Assembly: GCF_000614125.1 (NCBI RefSeq)
Contig: NZ_BAKJ01000001.1
Span: 124,001 to 188,000 of the forward strand
Length of the DNA stretch: 64,000 nt
Origin: Bacteroides rodentium JCM 16496
GTDB lineage: Bacteria; Bacteroidota; Bacteroidia; Bacteroidales; Bacteroidaceae
Direction of reading: 5' to 3'
Within the stretch, counting starts at the first letter, position 1, and every line of letters begins with the position of its first letter. The notes below the pieces were generated by a model. That model had not been told where the DNA came from. It worked only from the letters and a program-made list of their open reading frames with translations, and ran no database searches. The translations under genes were made by a program, and so were the position numbers. This document shows positions 38,516 to 49,357 of this stretch, in pieces.

Positions 38516-41434
38516 TTAATATCCGAAGATGTCTTCCGTGGTCAGTTCCGTAACGGTGCCAATCTCTTCCAGGGCTTTCATGTTCAGTTCCTTCTTGTCG
38601 CCGAGGATGCAATAGAAGTAGGTGCGTCCTTTAATCCATTCCTTTTGGAAGTTGACTGCATCCTGTAGGGTGGCTTTCTGCACGTCTTCGTACAACTGGA
38701 TGCGGCTGTCGGTGTCTAGGCCGAAGTCTTGCGCGTTGATGTAGCTCCAGATGACGTTGTCCTTGATGATGCGTTCCGTGCGCAGGCGGGCTATCAGTCC
38801 TTCTTTGGCAAGCCGGAAGGCGGTTTCGGACTTCGGCATGTTGTTGATGATGTCGTTGAAGGTGGCGATGGCGTCCGTCATCTTGTCGTTCTGCGTGGCG
38901 ATGTAGGTGCTGATGCTGTAGTTATACTTGGGCAGGCTCGGCTTGTCCAGTCCCGCCCATGCGGAATAGGCCAGGCCGCGGCTTTCGCGCATCTCCTGGA
39001 AGACGATGGAGTTCATGCCTCTGCCGAAGTATTCGTTGTAGATGCGGCGTGGCGATTCGATGGCAGGGTCGAATTTCTCTCCCCGGTTGGAATATTGTGC
39101 CATGTATATCTGTTTGGCATCATAGGGGGCGATGTATATCCGGGTCTCATTGGTGGGCTGCTGCTTGAACTCGATGCCTTGCGGGAGTTCCTGTAACGTT
39201 TCGGGCACACGGTGCTTCTGGTTGATGACGGCAAGCAAGTCTTCTTGTGAAGAGGGACCGTAGTAGGTTATCCGGTGCTTGAAGCTGTTCAGCTGATGGA
39301 TGCGGTCCACCAGTTCTTGCGGATTCATCCCTTTCAGTTCCTTTTCGCTTAGCAGGTTGGTGGAGGGGTTCTGCGGTCCCCATTGCATGTATGCCTGCAG
39401 GCGGCTGAAGTTCTGCGACTGGTTCAGCTTGGCGTCTGCCCGGCGTTTCAGTTGGTCGTCCACCAGGTTGCCGTAGGCTTCTGCGTTCACTTGGGCGTCG
39501 GCAAGCAGTTTCTCAAACAGTTCCACGGCTTGGGGCATGTTTTCGTTCAGGCCGGAGAGCACGATGTAGGTGCGTTCGCTGCCCGGGGCGACGAAGAAGT
39601 TGCATGCCATGCGGTAGAACTCGCTTTTCACCTCTTCGGGAGTCATGTCCGAGGTGCCCAGGTATTCGAGGTACTGGGCGGCGGTGCCCAAGGCCTTGTC
39701 GTTGCGGTTGCCCATGTCGAAGAGGTACATCAGTTGGAACAGCTCATTGGCGTTGTTCTGTTTGTAGATGACGGGGATGTCCGCTTTGGCTTTCAGCATG
39801 TCGAGGTCTTTGGAGTAGTCGAGGAAGACCGGTTCGATGGGCTGCACGGTGCTTGCCTGTATCTCTTTGAGGAAGGCACTTGCCGTGTCGCGGTTCATCA
39901 CGATGGGGGTGATTTGCGGCTTGCTTATCTTCTTCTCGTTGGGGTCTTTGCCCTGTTTTTTGTAGATGATGGTGTAGTTGCTGTCCTTCAGGTATTTGTT
40001 GGCAAAGTCCACGACGTCCTGCTTGGTCAGTCGGGACATGCGTTCCAGGGAGGTGACCTCGTCGGCCCAGTCGCTGCCGTTCACGAATGACTCTACAAAC
40101 CAGTCGGCGCGGGCGTCGTTGCTCTCTTGTTGTTGCAGCTGGTAGAGCTTGAAGTTGTTGATGTTGGCTTCCAGGATTTTCTCGTCGAAGTCGCCGTCGC
40201 GCAGTTTCTTCAGTTCGCCTAAGAGGAGGTCTTTCACTTCCTCCAATGTCTGTTCCTGTTTGGGGCGTCCCTGCATGGCGAACACGCTGTAGTCTGCCAT
40301 TGTCATGGGGTAGCAGTAGGCGCTCAGTGCCTTTTGCTGCTGCATCAGGTCGAGGTCTATCAGCCCGGCCTGTCCGTTGTACAGGATTTGTGAAACTACT
40401 TCTAATGTCTCCACGTCCTTGTGGGCAGCTCCGGGGAAGCGCCATGCCAGGGCTACGCTTTCGGCATCGAGTCCATAGACTTCGCGTACCACGGGCGAGG
40501 TGATTTCAGCCTCTTCCGGTCGTGCGGACTTGGGCAGTTGGGGGTTGGGTTGCAAGGAGCCGAAGTGCTTGTCGATGGTGGCAATCATCCGGTCGGGGTC
40601 GAAGTCACCGGAGAGGCAGATGGCCATGTTGTTGGGCACATACCATTGCTTGTAGTAGTTTTTGATGTTGGTGATGGAAGGGCTTTTCAGATGTTCCTGC
40701 GTGCCCAGCACGGTTTGCGTGCCGTAGGGGTGGTGGGGGAAGAGGGCGGCGAGCATGTTCTCGTACACCTTGCGCGAGTCGCTGGTGAGGGACATGTTCT
40801 TCTCTTCGTACACCGTCTCCAGTTCCGTGTGGAAACCGCGGATGACACAGTCCTTGAAGCGGTCGGCCTGTATGCGTGCCCAGTTCTCCACTTGGTTGCT
40901 GGGGATGTCTTCGGTGTAGCAGGTCACGTCGAAGCTGGTGTAGGCGTTGGTTCCGTTGGCACCGATGGCGGCCATCAGCTTGTCATACTCGTTGGGGATG
41001 GCGAGCTTGGACGCTTCGTAGGAGAGGCTGTCTATCACGTGGTAGATGTCTTTGCGGGCGATGCTGTCGGTGGTTTTGCGGTAGACTTCGAATTGCTGTT
41101 CGATTTGGTCCAAGAGCGGTTTTTCGGCTTCGTAGTTCTGTGTGCCGAAGTGGGAGGTGCCTTTGAACATCAGGTGCTCAAAGTAGTGTGCCAGCCCGGT
41201 GGTCTCTGCCGGGTCGTTCTTGCTGCCCACGCGCACGGCGATGTAGGTCTGGATGCGGGGTTGGTCCTTGTTGACGGTCATGTAGACCTTCAGACCGTTG
41301 TCCAGTGTGTAGATACGTGCCTTCAAGGGGTCGTTGGGCACGGTTTCATAACTGTACTTTGAGGTACAACTTCCCAGGCTCAGTACTGCCAATAGCAGCA
41401 GGGAGAGGGCGCTTCTGTAAGATAGTCTTTTCAT
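38516..41434 (-). CDS. M16 family zinc metallopeptidase (pitrilysin type)
   Basis: A 972-residue secreted or periplasmic peptidase with a lipoprotein-like signal (LLLLAVLSLGSC). The inverted zinc motif HxxEH is seen in GLAHYFEHLMFKGTS near residues 80-94, with the distal Glu in 'ELETVYEEKNMS'. Two M16 halves are present: the N-terminal half is catalytic and the C-terminal half lacks the motif, as usual. A -7 box TATCTTTG lies at 41463-41470 on the minus strand. Substrates are unknown, peptide degradation being the family role. Confidence 0.92.
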   Translation of the reverse strand: MKRLSYRSALSLLLLAVLSLGSCTSKYSYETVPNDPLKARIYTLDNGLKVYMTVNKDQPRIQTYIAVRVGSKNDPAETTGLAHYFEHLMFKGTSHFGTQNYEAEKPLLDQIEQQFEVYRKTTDSIARKDIYHVIDSLSYEASKLAIPNEYDKLMAAIGANGTNAYTSFDVTCYTEDIPSNQVENWARIQADRFKDCVIRGFHTELETVYEEKNMSLTSDSRKVYENMLAALFPHHPYGTQTVLGTQEHLKSPSITNIKNYYKQWYVPNNMAICLSGDFDPDRMIATIDKHFGSLQPNPQLPKSARPEEAEITSPVVREVYGLDAESVALAWRFPGAAHKDVETLEVVSQILYNGQAGLIDLDLMQQQKALSAYCYPMTMADYSVFAMQGRPKQEQTLEEVKDLLLGELKKLRDGDFDEKILEANINNFKLYQLQQQESNDARADWFVESFVNGSDWADEVTSLERMSRLTKQDVVDFANKYLKDSNYTIIYKKQGKDPNEKKISKPQITPIVMNRDTASAFLKEIQASTVQPIEPVFLDYSKDLDMLKAKADIPVIYKQNNANELFQLMYLFDMGNRNDKALGTAAQYLEYLGTSDMTPEEVKSEFYRMACNFFVAPGSERTYIVLSGLNENMPQAVELFEKLLADAQVNAEAYGNLVDDQLKRRADAKLNQSQNFSRLQAYMQWGPQNPSTNLLSEKELKGMNPQELVDRIHQLNSFKHRITYYGPSSQEDLLAVINQKHRVPETLQELPQGIEFKQQPTNETRIYIAPYDAKQIYMAQYSNRGEKFDPAIESPRRIYNEYFGRGMNSIVFQEMRESRGLAYSAWAGLDKPSLPKYNYSISTYIATQNDKMTDAIATFNDIINNMPKSETAFRLAKEGLIARLRTERIIKDNVIWSYINAQDFGLDTDSRIQLYEDVQKATLQDAVNFQKEWIKGRTYFYCILGDKKELNMKALEEIGTVTELTTEDIFGY

Positions 41435-41462
41435 TACGTGTGACTTATTAAGTTGATAGCGA

Positions 41463-41470
41463 CAAAGATA
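41463..41470 (-). promoter_or_regulatory. -7 box for the M16 peptidase gene
   Basis: On the minus strand this reads TATCTTTG, matching TAnnTTTG, 29 bases upstream of the start codon. Confidence 0.55.
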
Positions 41471-41511
41471 GGCGTTTTTTTGATTTGAAACGAACTTACT
41501 GATTTCTTTCA

Positions 41512-41577
41512 GGCACGGATTACACGGATTTTCATGTCTTTTCCAATGTATCCGTGATTTTCCGTGTAATCCGTGCC
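41512..41577. repeat. Long palindrome with CACGGATTACACGGATT core
   Basis: The arms GGCACGGATTACACGGATTT and TCCGTGTAATCCGTGCC pair around a short spacer. It lies between divergent genes (M16 peptidase and susC), so termination is not an obvious role here. Same family as 4007, 38392 and 58732. Confidence 0.8.
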
Positions 41578-41582
41578 CGAAC

Positions 41583-41659
41583 CCTACTTGCTCCGTATAA
41601 AGCCCGTACTTTCTCCGTTTGGAAGTACTTGTAGGCGGAGAATGTACGGAGTAAGTAGG
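41583..41659. repeat. Palindromic repeat block with 22-base spacing upstream of susC
   Basis: CCTACTTGCTCCGTA (41583-41597) is the near-perfect inverse of TACGGAGTAAGTAGG (41645-41659). Within it TACTT words start at 41585 and 41607 (22 apart) and again at 41626. The remaining DNA to 42028 (about 370 bases) holds no gene I can support, only the susC leader region. Confidence 0.6.
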
Positions 41660-42028
41660 AGCCGGGTACGGGAATAATGCAGGCTAACTCCCGTGAATTA
41701 TGCAAGGTGGGTAAATATTTGCGTTTGGGCAATCCTCATAGATACCCAGTCTGAGGGGTTATACAGCGGATTTATTTATTAGTGCAATTTTTTTTTCATT
41801 TTTCGATAGGGTTGCAGCCGTGTATCCGGTTTTATATACGAAAGCTTGAAAGAAATTCTGCAGAATAAGCTTTGAGTATTAACCGTAATTTCTGATTGCC
41901 TATGGAGCACACCGGAGCAAAAATTGAAACGGACAGTCAAGCTGGCCGGGCGGAAGGACAGGACCGCTGAAATCTGTTTATTAACTTAACACCCATTTAT
42001 CTAATATTCAATTAATGAAAAGCAGCTT

Positions 42029-45000
42029 ATGAAAAGAAAATTTATGCTGACTTTGGCGTGCCTGCTGGCAGCCATCGGTTGGGTAACAGCTCAAAACTCC
42101 CCTATTAAAGGTATTGTAATTTCGGCTGATGACAAAGAGCCCGTCATAGGTGCCTCCGTACTGGTGAAAGGCACTACCATCGGATGTGTCACCGACCTCG
42201 ACGGTAAGTTCACCATCGAGGATGCTCCCGCCGATGCGAAATTGCTTCAAGTCTCCTTCGTGGGTATGGCCACTGTAGAAGTTCCCATCACTCCGGGAAT
42301 CATCCGTGTGACTTTGAAAAGCGATACGGAATTGTTGGACGAAGTAGTGGTAACCGCTTTGGGTATCGCCAAGAAATCCAAGACCTTGACCTACTCCACC
42401 CAGGTGGTGAACGGCGATGAGCTGGTCCGCGCCAAAGACCCCAATATGATGAATGCCCTGGCCGGTAAGACTGCCGGTGTGCAGATTAACAAAAGTTCCT
42501 CCGGGCTGGGAGGTTCCTCCAAGGTGATTATCCGTGGTAACCGTTCGGTAGGTGGCAGTAACCAACCGCTGTATGTGATTGACGGTGTGCCATTCGGATC
42601 GTCTACCAATGAAAATACGGCAACTTCTATCGGCGGTAATAATGATAGCGGTAACTATGACCGTGGCGATGGTATCTCCAACCTGAATCCCGACGATATT
42701 GAGAGTATGAACATTCTGAAAGGTCCTGCCGCCGCAGCTTTGTATGGTAGTTCAGCCGCCAACGGTGTGGTTATCATCACAACCAAGAAAGGTAAGGAAG
42801 GGCGTGCCAGCATTACTTTCAATACCAGCACTACTATTGATAATGCCGCATACGGTATTCCCGAATTCCAAAACCACTATACCGGAACAAGTACCAGTTG
42901 GGGAAGTGAATTGAAAGGCGGAAGTCCCGATTACACCAAAGACTTTTTCAAGACGGGAGTGACCACTATCAACTCTCTCTCCCTGAGCATGGGCTCACAA
43001 GCCATTCAGACCTACTTCTCGTACGCCAACACCTACGGCAAAGGCGTGGTCGAAGGCAACCAGCTGGTAAAGCATAATTTCAACTTCCGCGAGACAGCCA
43101 ATTTCTTCAACAACAAGCTGACTATTGATGCCAACATCAACGGTATGTATCAGAAGGGTAACAACCGTACCACTTCCGGCGGTTACTACATGAACCCCTT
43201 GGTTGGTCTCTACCACTTTCCGCGTGGTGGTGTGGAAGGCGGCAAAGATTTCAACTACTATAAGGAGAATTATCAGGTTCTCAATCCTTCACGTAACATA
43301 ATGGATCAGAACTGGTATAAGACTCAAGGTTCTGATATGGAACAAAATCCCTATTGGTTGATCCATAAAATCCCGAATGAGGACACCCGTTATCGCACAG
43401 TGTTTAATTTGAGCGTAAATTATAAATTCAACAATCTCTTCAGTATTCAGGCTCGTGGAAATGCTGATTATGTGGTGGATAAGAACAATACCCGCATGTA
43501 TGCCGGCACAAGCCCGATACTTTGCGGAATAAATACCACAGGTTCCGGTACTAACGGCCGTTATATTTATGGTGAGACCAGCAGCCTTTCCACTTACGGG
43601 GATGTGCTGTTCACTTATCAGCAAAACTTCGAAAAATTCAGTGTCAATACATCGGTAGGTGCCAGTATCAACGACTATAATGGCAATGGTACAGGTTTTG
43701 ATTCCTATCCCGGTACTCTTTCTGTTCCCAATGTGTTTACTATGCAAAATTGCTTCTTGAACAAAGGTTCCTTGACCGATTGGAAGACACATACACAAAA
43801 TCAGGCTGTGTTCTTCACCGGACAGTTCGGCTTCATGGACCAATTGTTCCTGGATTTTACTGCCCGTAACGAGTGGACTTCCACGTTGGCATTTACGAAG
43901 TATAAGAACAAAGGTTTCTTCTATCCGTCAGTAGGTATGACATGGGTCATGAACGAAACTTTGAAACTGCCTGAATGGATTGACTTGGGTAAGATTCGCG
44001 GTGCATGGTCTAAGGTAGGTAACGGTTTGAACGCTTACACTTCCAATCCGCTGAACTGGGTAACCAAGAGCGGCAGCATCGGTTTTAACACCACAGCGCC
44101 TTTTGCCGAATTGAAACCGGAAATGACCACTTCTATTGAATTTGGTACCGAATGGCGTTTCTTCGGCAGTCGTTTGGAGTTTGACTTCACTTATTATAAG
44201 ACCAATACCAAGAACCAGCTCTTCTCGCTGGATGCACCGGCAGGTTCGGAATATAATACCTACTACATCAATGCCGGCAATATCCAAAACACAGGTGTTG
44301 AAATCATGATGAGCGGGACTCCCGTCATGACCAAGAATTTCCGTTGGAAAACTGGATTGAACTTTGCTACCAACAAGAACGAAGCCAAAGAATTGGCAGG
44401 CGATGCTTTCCCGTATTTCCAGTTTAATGGTGGTGAAAGTAACAACGTATGGAGCCGTTTGGAAGTAGGCGGTTCGTTTGGTGACATCTACGGAACTACC
44501 TTTGTTCGCGATGAAAGCGGCAAGATTAAGTTTGAAAAAGATAAGGATGGCGATGAAATGCCATTGGTTGACAAGTCAAGCATCAAGAAATTGGGTAATT
44601 CCACTCCCGACTTTAACCTTAGCTGGAGCAATACGATTACTTGGAAAGACTTCTCGCTCTATTTCTTGATTGATGGTCGTTTTGGTGGTGACGTGATGTC
44701 TCTGACAGAGGCAGACCTTGACCAACAGGGTGTGAGCAAGGCTTCCGGCGATGCCCGCGACCGTGGCTATGTGTTGCTTGAAGGTCATCGGATTTCCGGT
44801 GGTGATGAAAACAATAAATATAGAGCTATCAACAAGTTCTATAACCTTGTAGGTGGACGTGCCGGTGTGACCGAATACTATATGTATAGCGCTACTAATA
44901 TTCGTCTGCGTGAGTTGTCACTCTCTTATTCACTGCCTCGGCCGCTGCTGAACAAAGTGGGTATCATTAAAGAAGCACAAATCTCGTTGGTAGGCCGCAA

Positions 45001-45136
45001 CTTGTTCTTCTTCAAGAACAATGCTCCTTACGATCCCGATGGTATGTTGTCAACAAGCAACCGTTTGCAGGGGGTGGATGTATTCGGTATGCCCACTAAT
45101 CGCTCAATAGGTTTCAACTTAAAGGTTAACTTTTAA
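42029..45136 (+). CDS. SusC/RagA-type TonB-dependent receptor
   Basis: A 1035-residue outer-membrane transporter. In order: signal peptide (MKRKFMLTLACLLAAIGW), a carboxypeptidase-regulatory-like domain (VIGASVLVKGTTIGCVTDLD), the TonB-box-proximal 'LLDEVVVTALGIAKKSKTL', a plug domain ('VIRGNRSVGGSNQPLYVIDG' type) and a 22-strand barrel ending GFNLKVNF with a terminal phenylalanine. It would import oligosaccharides with the SusD partner 15 bases downstream. No N-terminal STN domain is present, so it is not of the anti-sigma-coupled class, and no regulator gene is adjacent. Confidence 0.95.
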   Translation: MKRKFMLTLACLLAAIGWVTAQNSPIKGIVISADDKEPVIGASVLVKGTTIGCVTDLDGKFTIEDAPADAKLLQVSFVGMATVEVPITPGIIRVTLKSDTELLDEVVVTALGIAKKSKTLTYSTQVVNGDELVRAKDPNMMNALAGKTAGVQINKSSSGLGGSSKVIIRGNRSVGGSNQPLYVIDGVPFGSSTNENTATSIGGNNDSGNYDRGDGISNLNPDDIESMNILKGPAAAALYGSSAANGVVIITTKKGKEGRASITFNTSTTIDNAAYGIPEFQNHYTGTSTSWGSELKGGSPDYTKDFFKTGVTTINSLSLSMGSQAIQTYFSYANTYGKGVVEGNQLVKHNFNFRETANFFNNKLTIDANINGMYQKGNNRTTSGGYYMNPLVGLYHFPRGGVEGGKDFNYYKENYQVLNPSRNIMDQNWYKTQGSDMEQNPYWLIHKIPNEDTRYRTVFNLSVNYKFNNLFSIQARGNADYVVDKNNTRMYAGTSPILCGINTTGSGTNGRYIYGETSSLSTYGDVLFTYQQNFEKFSVNTSVGASINDYNGNGTGFDSYPGTLSVPNVFTMQNCFLNKGSLTDWKTHTQNQAVFFTGQFGFMDQLFLDFTARNEWTSTLAFTKYKNKGFFYPSVGMTWVMNETLKLPEWIDLGKIRGAWSKVGNGLNAYTSNPLNWVTKSGSIGFNTTAPFAELKPEMTTSIEFGTEWRFFGSRLEFDFTYYKTNTKNQLFSLDAPAGSEYNTYYINAGNIQNTGVEIMMSGTPVMTKNFRWKTGLNFATNKNEAKELAGDAFPYFQFNGGESNNVWSRLEVGGSFGDIYGTTFVRDESGKIKFEKDKDGDEMPLVDKSSIKKLGNSTPDFNLSWSNTITWKDFSLYFLIDGRFGGDVMSLTEADLDQQGVSKASGDARDRGYVLLEGHRISGGDENNKYRAINKFYNLVGGRAGVTEYYMYSATNIRLRELSLSYSLPRPLLNKVGIIKEAQISLVGRNLFFFKNNAPYDPDGMLSTSNRLQGVDVFGMPTNRSIGFNLKVNF

Positions 45137-45151
45137 ATAGCAGATACGATT

Positions 45152-46767
45152 ATGAAGAATATATTTAGACTTATGGCTACAGCGTTGCTGGCTGCTTCCA
45201 TGTTCTCGGCATGTACGGGTGCCTTTGAAGATTTGAATACGAATCCTAAAGGCGTTTCGGACGAAGAACTGAAACAAGATAACAACTACATTGGTATGCA
45301 CTTCATTCCCATGATGCAATCCATCTATTACAACAAGGGGGCCGGAACCAATGTATGGGAGTATCAGCTGATTCAGAATTTGAATGCGGACTTATGGTCG
45401 GGCTATCTCTCTACGGCTACAGCATTTGCCGGTAATGTCAGCAATGTGACTTATTCCATGAATGCCGGTTGGAATGACAACTGCTGGAGCTATGCCTATA
45501 ACAATGTGATGGTGGAAAGCTTGAAGATTACGAAGAAATGCCTGGCCGATATGGAGGTTTACGCCCACTTCGAAGCCATCAATACCATTTGCCGCGTAGT
45601 GGCGATGTCTCGTCTGGTAGACCAATACGGTTGCATCATCTATACACACTATGGCGAATCTGCCGTAGGCGGTAAGTATGATTCGGGTAAGGAGGCTTAC
45701 ACGAAATTCTTTGAAGAACTGGCAGAGGCTGCCGATGTGTTACGTGCAGCCAGAGAAAAAGAGGTGGCTTCGTTCGCTTCATTTGACTACGCTTATGGCG
45801 GCGACTTGGACAAATGGGCTAAGTTGTGCAATACCATCCGCTTGCGCTTGGCCATGCGTATCGCTAATTTTGATGCTTCCTGGGCAAAGAAAGAGGCTGA
45901 AGCGGCTATGGCAGACAGCAACGGATTGATTGAAACGAATGATGCAAACTTTGCTATTGCCGGCAATGGTTATTCCCATCCGCTTTATGGCATTGCCTTT
46001 AGTTATGAAGACGGGGTGCTGAATGCCAATATTCCGTCTATCTTGGGCGGAATGGGTGACGACCGGCTGAATAAGTGTGCGACTAAGAATGCAGAAGGTA
46101 AAATCTGGGGTATTCGGTGCGGTATTAAAGGTTTGGAAATTGATGTTGATAAGGATAAAGGAGAAAATAGAGCTAGATATTTGCCTATTGTCAGCCGTCC
46201 TAACGTAACTGAATATACGCCTGCTATCTTGCTACTGCCGCTGAAACCATTTTGTTGGAAGCCGAAGCTGCTTTGCGTGGCTGGAATGTGAACGGCAAGG
46301 GAACAGCGAAGGAATTGTATGAAAAAGGTATCAGGACTTCGTTTGAACAATGGGGAGCAAGCTTGGGAGACTACTTGAACAGTACCACTACGGCTGCTGA
46401 CTATGTAGATCCGATTATTACTGACGCAAGCATTGAAGGACAGAGCCAAGTAACCGTGAAGTGGGAAGAAGGGCTGAGCAATGAGGAGAAGTTCGCCAAA
46501 ATTGCTACGCAACGTTGGATTGCCATTTTCCCGGAAGGTATGAACGGATGGGCTGAAGTACGTCGTACCGGTTATCCGAAACTGATACCGGTCATGGTGA
46601 ACATGAGCCAGGGTGAAATTGACACCGACTTGGGTCCCCGCCGTTTGCCGTTTACAATCAATGAGAAGGATAGTAATCCCGATTACGCCGATGCCGTTTC
46701 CAAGCTGGGTGGTCCTGATAAAGCCGGTACCCGTATATTCTGGGATGTTGATAAACCGAACTTTTAG
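45152..46767 (+). CDS. SusD/RagB-like lipoprotein (frame break near 46231)
   Basis: Surface glycan-binding lipoprotein that caps the SusC barrel. The signal ends ASMFSAC. The body shows the SusD-type TPR scaffold, with 'FEDLNTNPKGVSDEEL' at the start, resembling the SusD_2 branch. The frame breaks after 'TEYTPAIL': ATCTTGCTACTGCC needs one G (ATCTTGGCTACTGCC), giving ILATAAETILLEAEAALRGW. The corrected length is about 538 residues. It ends 124 bases before the GH9 gene. Confidence 0.92.
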
Positions 46768-46891
46768 GCAGGTAAGGAGATTTGTTTGGGTTTAACATGT
46801 CTGGTACATCGAGAAAACGTTGTGTCTTTGTCAGATGAAGCGGGGATTTCTCGGTGTACCTTTATGTCTAATTTATATAGTATCATGTAAA

Positions 46892-49345
46892 ATGAGGGAA
46901 TATTTAAAGAATATCGCTTTATCCGTCAGTCTGCTTTGCGCCCCTGCTGTCATGCTTCATGCCCAAGTAGATGAAAAGCTGAAAGCCGACATCATCAGCA
47001 CGGGATACGTGCATAGTCCGTTGCCGATTGACGAAACCAAAGCTTTCGAGACATTCGGCTTGAAAAAGAAAGTGCTGGAAACTGTGATGCTGTGTGATAT
47101 GGAGGATTTCTCCAAATGGTCGCACAAGGGTGTCGGAACCATCGGGCTGACTGACGAACGTTGCAAGCAGGGCAAGCACAGCCTGCGCCTGGAAGCTCCC
47201 GCCCATCCGGAAAAGATATTGGGCTGGGGATTGGGGCGCGGCACCTGTATGGCCTCTTTCGATGTGGGTGGTGCCAACTGGGAGGGTTACAACCGTTTAC
47301 ACTTCTACGTCTATCCCTCGTGCGAAGGAGCACGCAGCATCTACCTGAACCTCTACGTGGAGAACGATGGCGAGATTAAGGTGCCCGACCGCTACGGACG
47401 GGAGGGATACCACGAGATTAATTTGAAGAACGGCCAATGGAACGAGTGCTTCGTGGAGATGACCGGCCTGGCCCGCGACAAGGTGACGAAGCTGTCGTTT
47501 GCCATCGAAGTGTTCGGACAAGAGAGCACCATGGGCGATGTGTTGCGCTTCGACGTGGACGATGTGAAGCTGCAGACCGTGGATAACCCGGAGACCGTGC
47601 GCGGATGGAAGCCGGCGCAGAACCGCATCCTCTTTTCCACCACCGGCTATACGCCCGATGGAGAGAAGGGCGCCATTGTCAATGTGGCGAACCATGATGG
47701 CACGTTCCGGTTGAAAGACGCCCGCACGCAGGCGGTGGTTTTCACCGGACAGGTGCGCAAAGAGAAGAGCAGGCTGGGTGAGTTCGAGACCGTCGATTTC
47801 TCCGACTTCCGGACACAGGGACAGTACGTCATCCAGGTGGGCGACGTGGTGACACTGCCGTTTTATATCAACAAAGATGTGTGGGACGACTCTGCCTGGC
47901 GCATCCTGAACTTCCTCTTTTGCGAACGGTGCGGTTATCCCGTTCCCGGCAAGCACGGTGCTTGCCATACCGACCTGCACGCCACCTACAACGGACAGAT
48001 TATTCCTTTCAACGGCGGTTGGCACGATGCCGCCGACATGTCACAGCAGACCCTGCAGACGGGTGAGATTTCGTATGCGTTGCTGCAGATGGCTTCGCGT
48101 GCCCGCGAAAAAGGAGAGACCGACCTCTACAACCGTATGATGGAGGAGGCCCTTTGGGGCATCGACTACGTGATGCGGAGCCGACTGGGCAACGGCATGC
48201 GCCTGCAAGGCTGGGGCACCAATCTCTGGACGGACGGAAAGATTGGCACCGACGATGATGCGGCCCGCCGTGAGGTGCGTGTGCATGACGGTGCACTCGA
48301 AAACTTCCTGCTGGCGGGCATCGAGGCGTATGCGGCACAGCTGGTTGACAACGACTCCGCCCTAAAAGGAAAACTGGCGAAGATAGCCCGCGAGGACTTC
48401 GGATTTGCCGAGAAGCGCTTCGCCGAAAAGGGCTTTGCCGAGATTCGCGAACGCAACGACCACGGGCATGCCGCCATGGCATCCGAGAGCCAGTACCACG
48501 CCAACATCTCGTGGGCGGCAAGCATGCTCTACAAGCTGACCGGCGAACAGCAGTATGCCGACGAGGCTGTAAAAGCCATCCGCTACACCTTGCAGTGCCA
48601 GCGCACCGAACCGCTGAAAGACAAAGACAAGACCTGCGGTTTCTTCTATCGCGACTTGGCAAAGAAATCCATTGTGCACTATACGCACCAGTCGCGCGAC
48701 TATGCCTACATGGAAGCCCTTGCCGCCCTCTGCGAGACACAGCCCGCCCATGCTGAGCGTGACCGGTGGATTCGTGCCATGAAACTTTACGGCGGTTATC
48801 TGAAAAACATCATGAAGCATGTATATCCTTATGGAATGCTGCCCAGCGGCATCTATCACAAGGACGAAGTGAAAGACTCCGTCAACTTCTATGCCGTTCA
48901 GGTGGGTATCCGCAGCGGTGCCGATAAGGATTTCAAGGAGCAGCTTGAAAACGGCATCCGTCTGGATAAGGAGCATTATTTGAGAATTTTCCCGGTCTGG
49001 TTCTCGTTCAAAGGAAATATTGCCGTACATTTGTCTACCGGAAAGGCTGCGGCTATTTGTGCCAGAGTATTGGAGGACAAGGCACTGAAAGACATTGCGG
49101 AACAGCAGCTCTTCTGGATTGTGGGCAGGAATCCTTTCGGACAGTCCATGATTTACGGTGAGGGAAGCAATTATCCGCAGCTCTACACGGCACTGCCCGG
49201 AGAGACGGTGGGAGAGATACCGGTAGGCATGCAGTCCTACTTCAACGAAGATGCCCCCTACTGGCCGCAGTTCAATACCGCGACCTACAAGGAGGTATGG
49301 GGCGCTTCGGCCGCCCGTTGGCTGATGTTGGTTTCTGAATTTTAA
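46892..49345 (+). CDS. Glycoside hydrolase family 9 enzyme
   Basis: About 817 residues from the ATG at 46892, which gives a proper signal peptide (MREYLKNIALSVSLLCAP). An upstream start at 46820 would bury it. After about 250 residues of beta-sandwich-like sequence comes an Ig-like CelD_N segment ('SGYTPDGEKGAIV'-type) and then the (alpha/alpha)6 barrel. The catalytic Asp pair is in FNGGWHDAADMSQQT near residue 380. The C-terminal 'ATYKEVWGASAARWLML' carries the likely acid Glu. GH9 includes cellulases and also exo-glucosaminidases, so the substrate is open. Confidence 0.88.
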   Translation: MREYLKNIALSVSLLCAPAVMLHAQVDEKLKADIISTGYVHSPLPIDETKAFETFGLKKKVLETVMLCDMEDFSKWSHKGVGTIGLTDERCKQGKHSLRLEAPAHPEKILGWGLGRGTCMASFDVGGANWEGYNRLHFYVYPSCEGARSIYLNLYVENDGEIKVPDRYGREGYHEINLKNGQWNECFVEMTGLARDKVTKLSFAIEVFGQESTMGDVLRFDVDDVKLQTVDNPETVRGWKPAQNRILFSTTGYTPDGEKGAIVNVANHDGTFRLKDARTQAVVFTGQVRKEKSRLGEFETVDFSDFRTQGQYVIQVGDVVTLPFYINKDVWDDSAWRILNFLFCERCGYPVPGKHGACHTDLHATYNGQIIPFNGGWHDAADMSQQTLQTGEISYALLQMASRAREKGETDLYNRMMEEALWGIDYVMRSRLGNGMRLQGWGTNLWTDGKIGTDDDAARREVRVHDGALENFLLAGIEAYAAQLVDNDSALKGKLAKIAREDFGFAEKRFAEKGFAEIRERNDHGHAAMASESQYHANISWAASMLYKLTGEQQYADEAVKAIRYTLQCQRTEPLKDKDKTCGFFYRDLAKKSIVHYTHQSRDYAYMEALAALCETQPAHAERDRWIRAMKLYGGYLKNIMKHVYPYGMLPSGIYHKDEVKDSVNFYAVQVGIRSGADKDFKEQLENGIRLDKEHYLRIFPVWFSFKGNIAVHLSTGKAAAICARVLEDKALKDIAEQQLFWIVGRNPFGQSMIYGEGSNYPQLYTALPGETVGEIPVGMQSYFNEDAPYWPQFNTATYKEVWGASAARWLMLVSEF

Positions 49346-49357
49346 AGTTGAAAAGAT

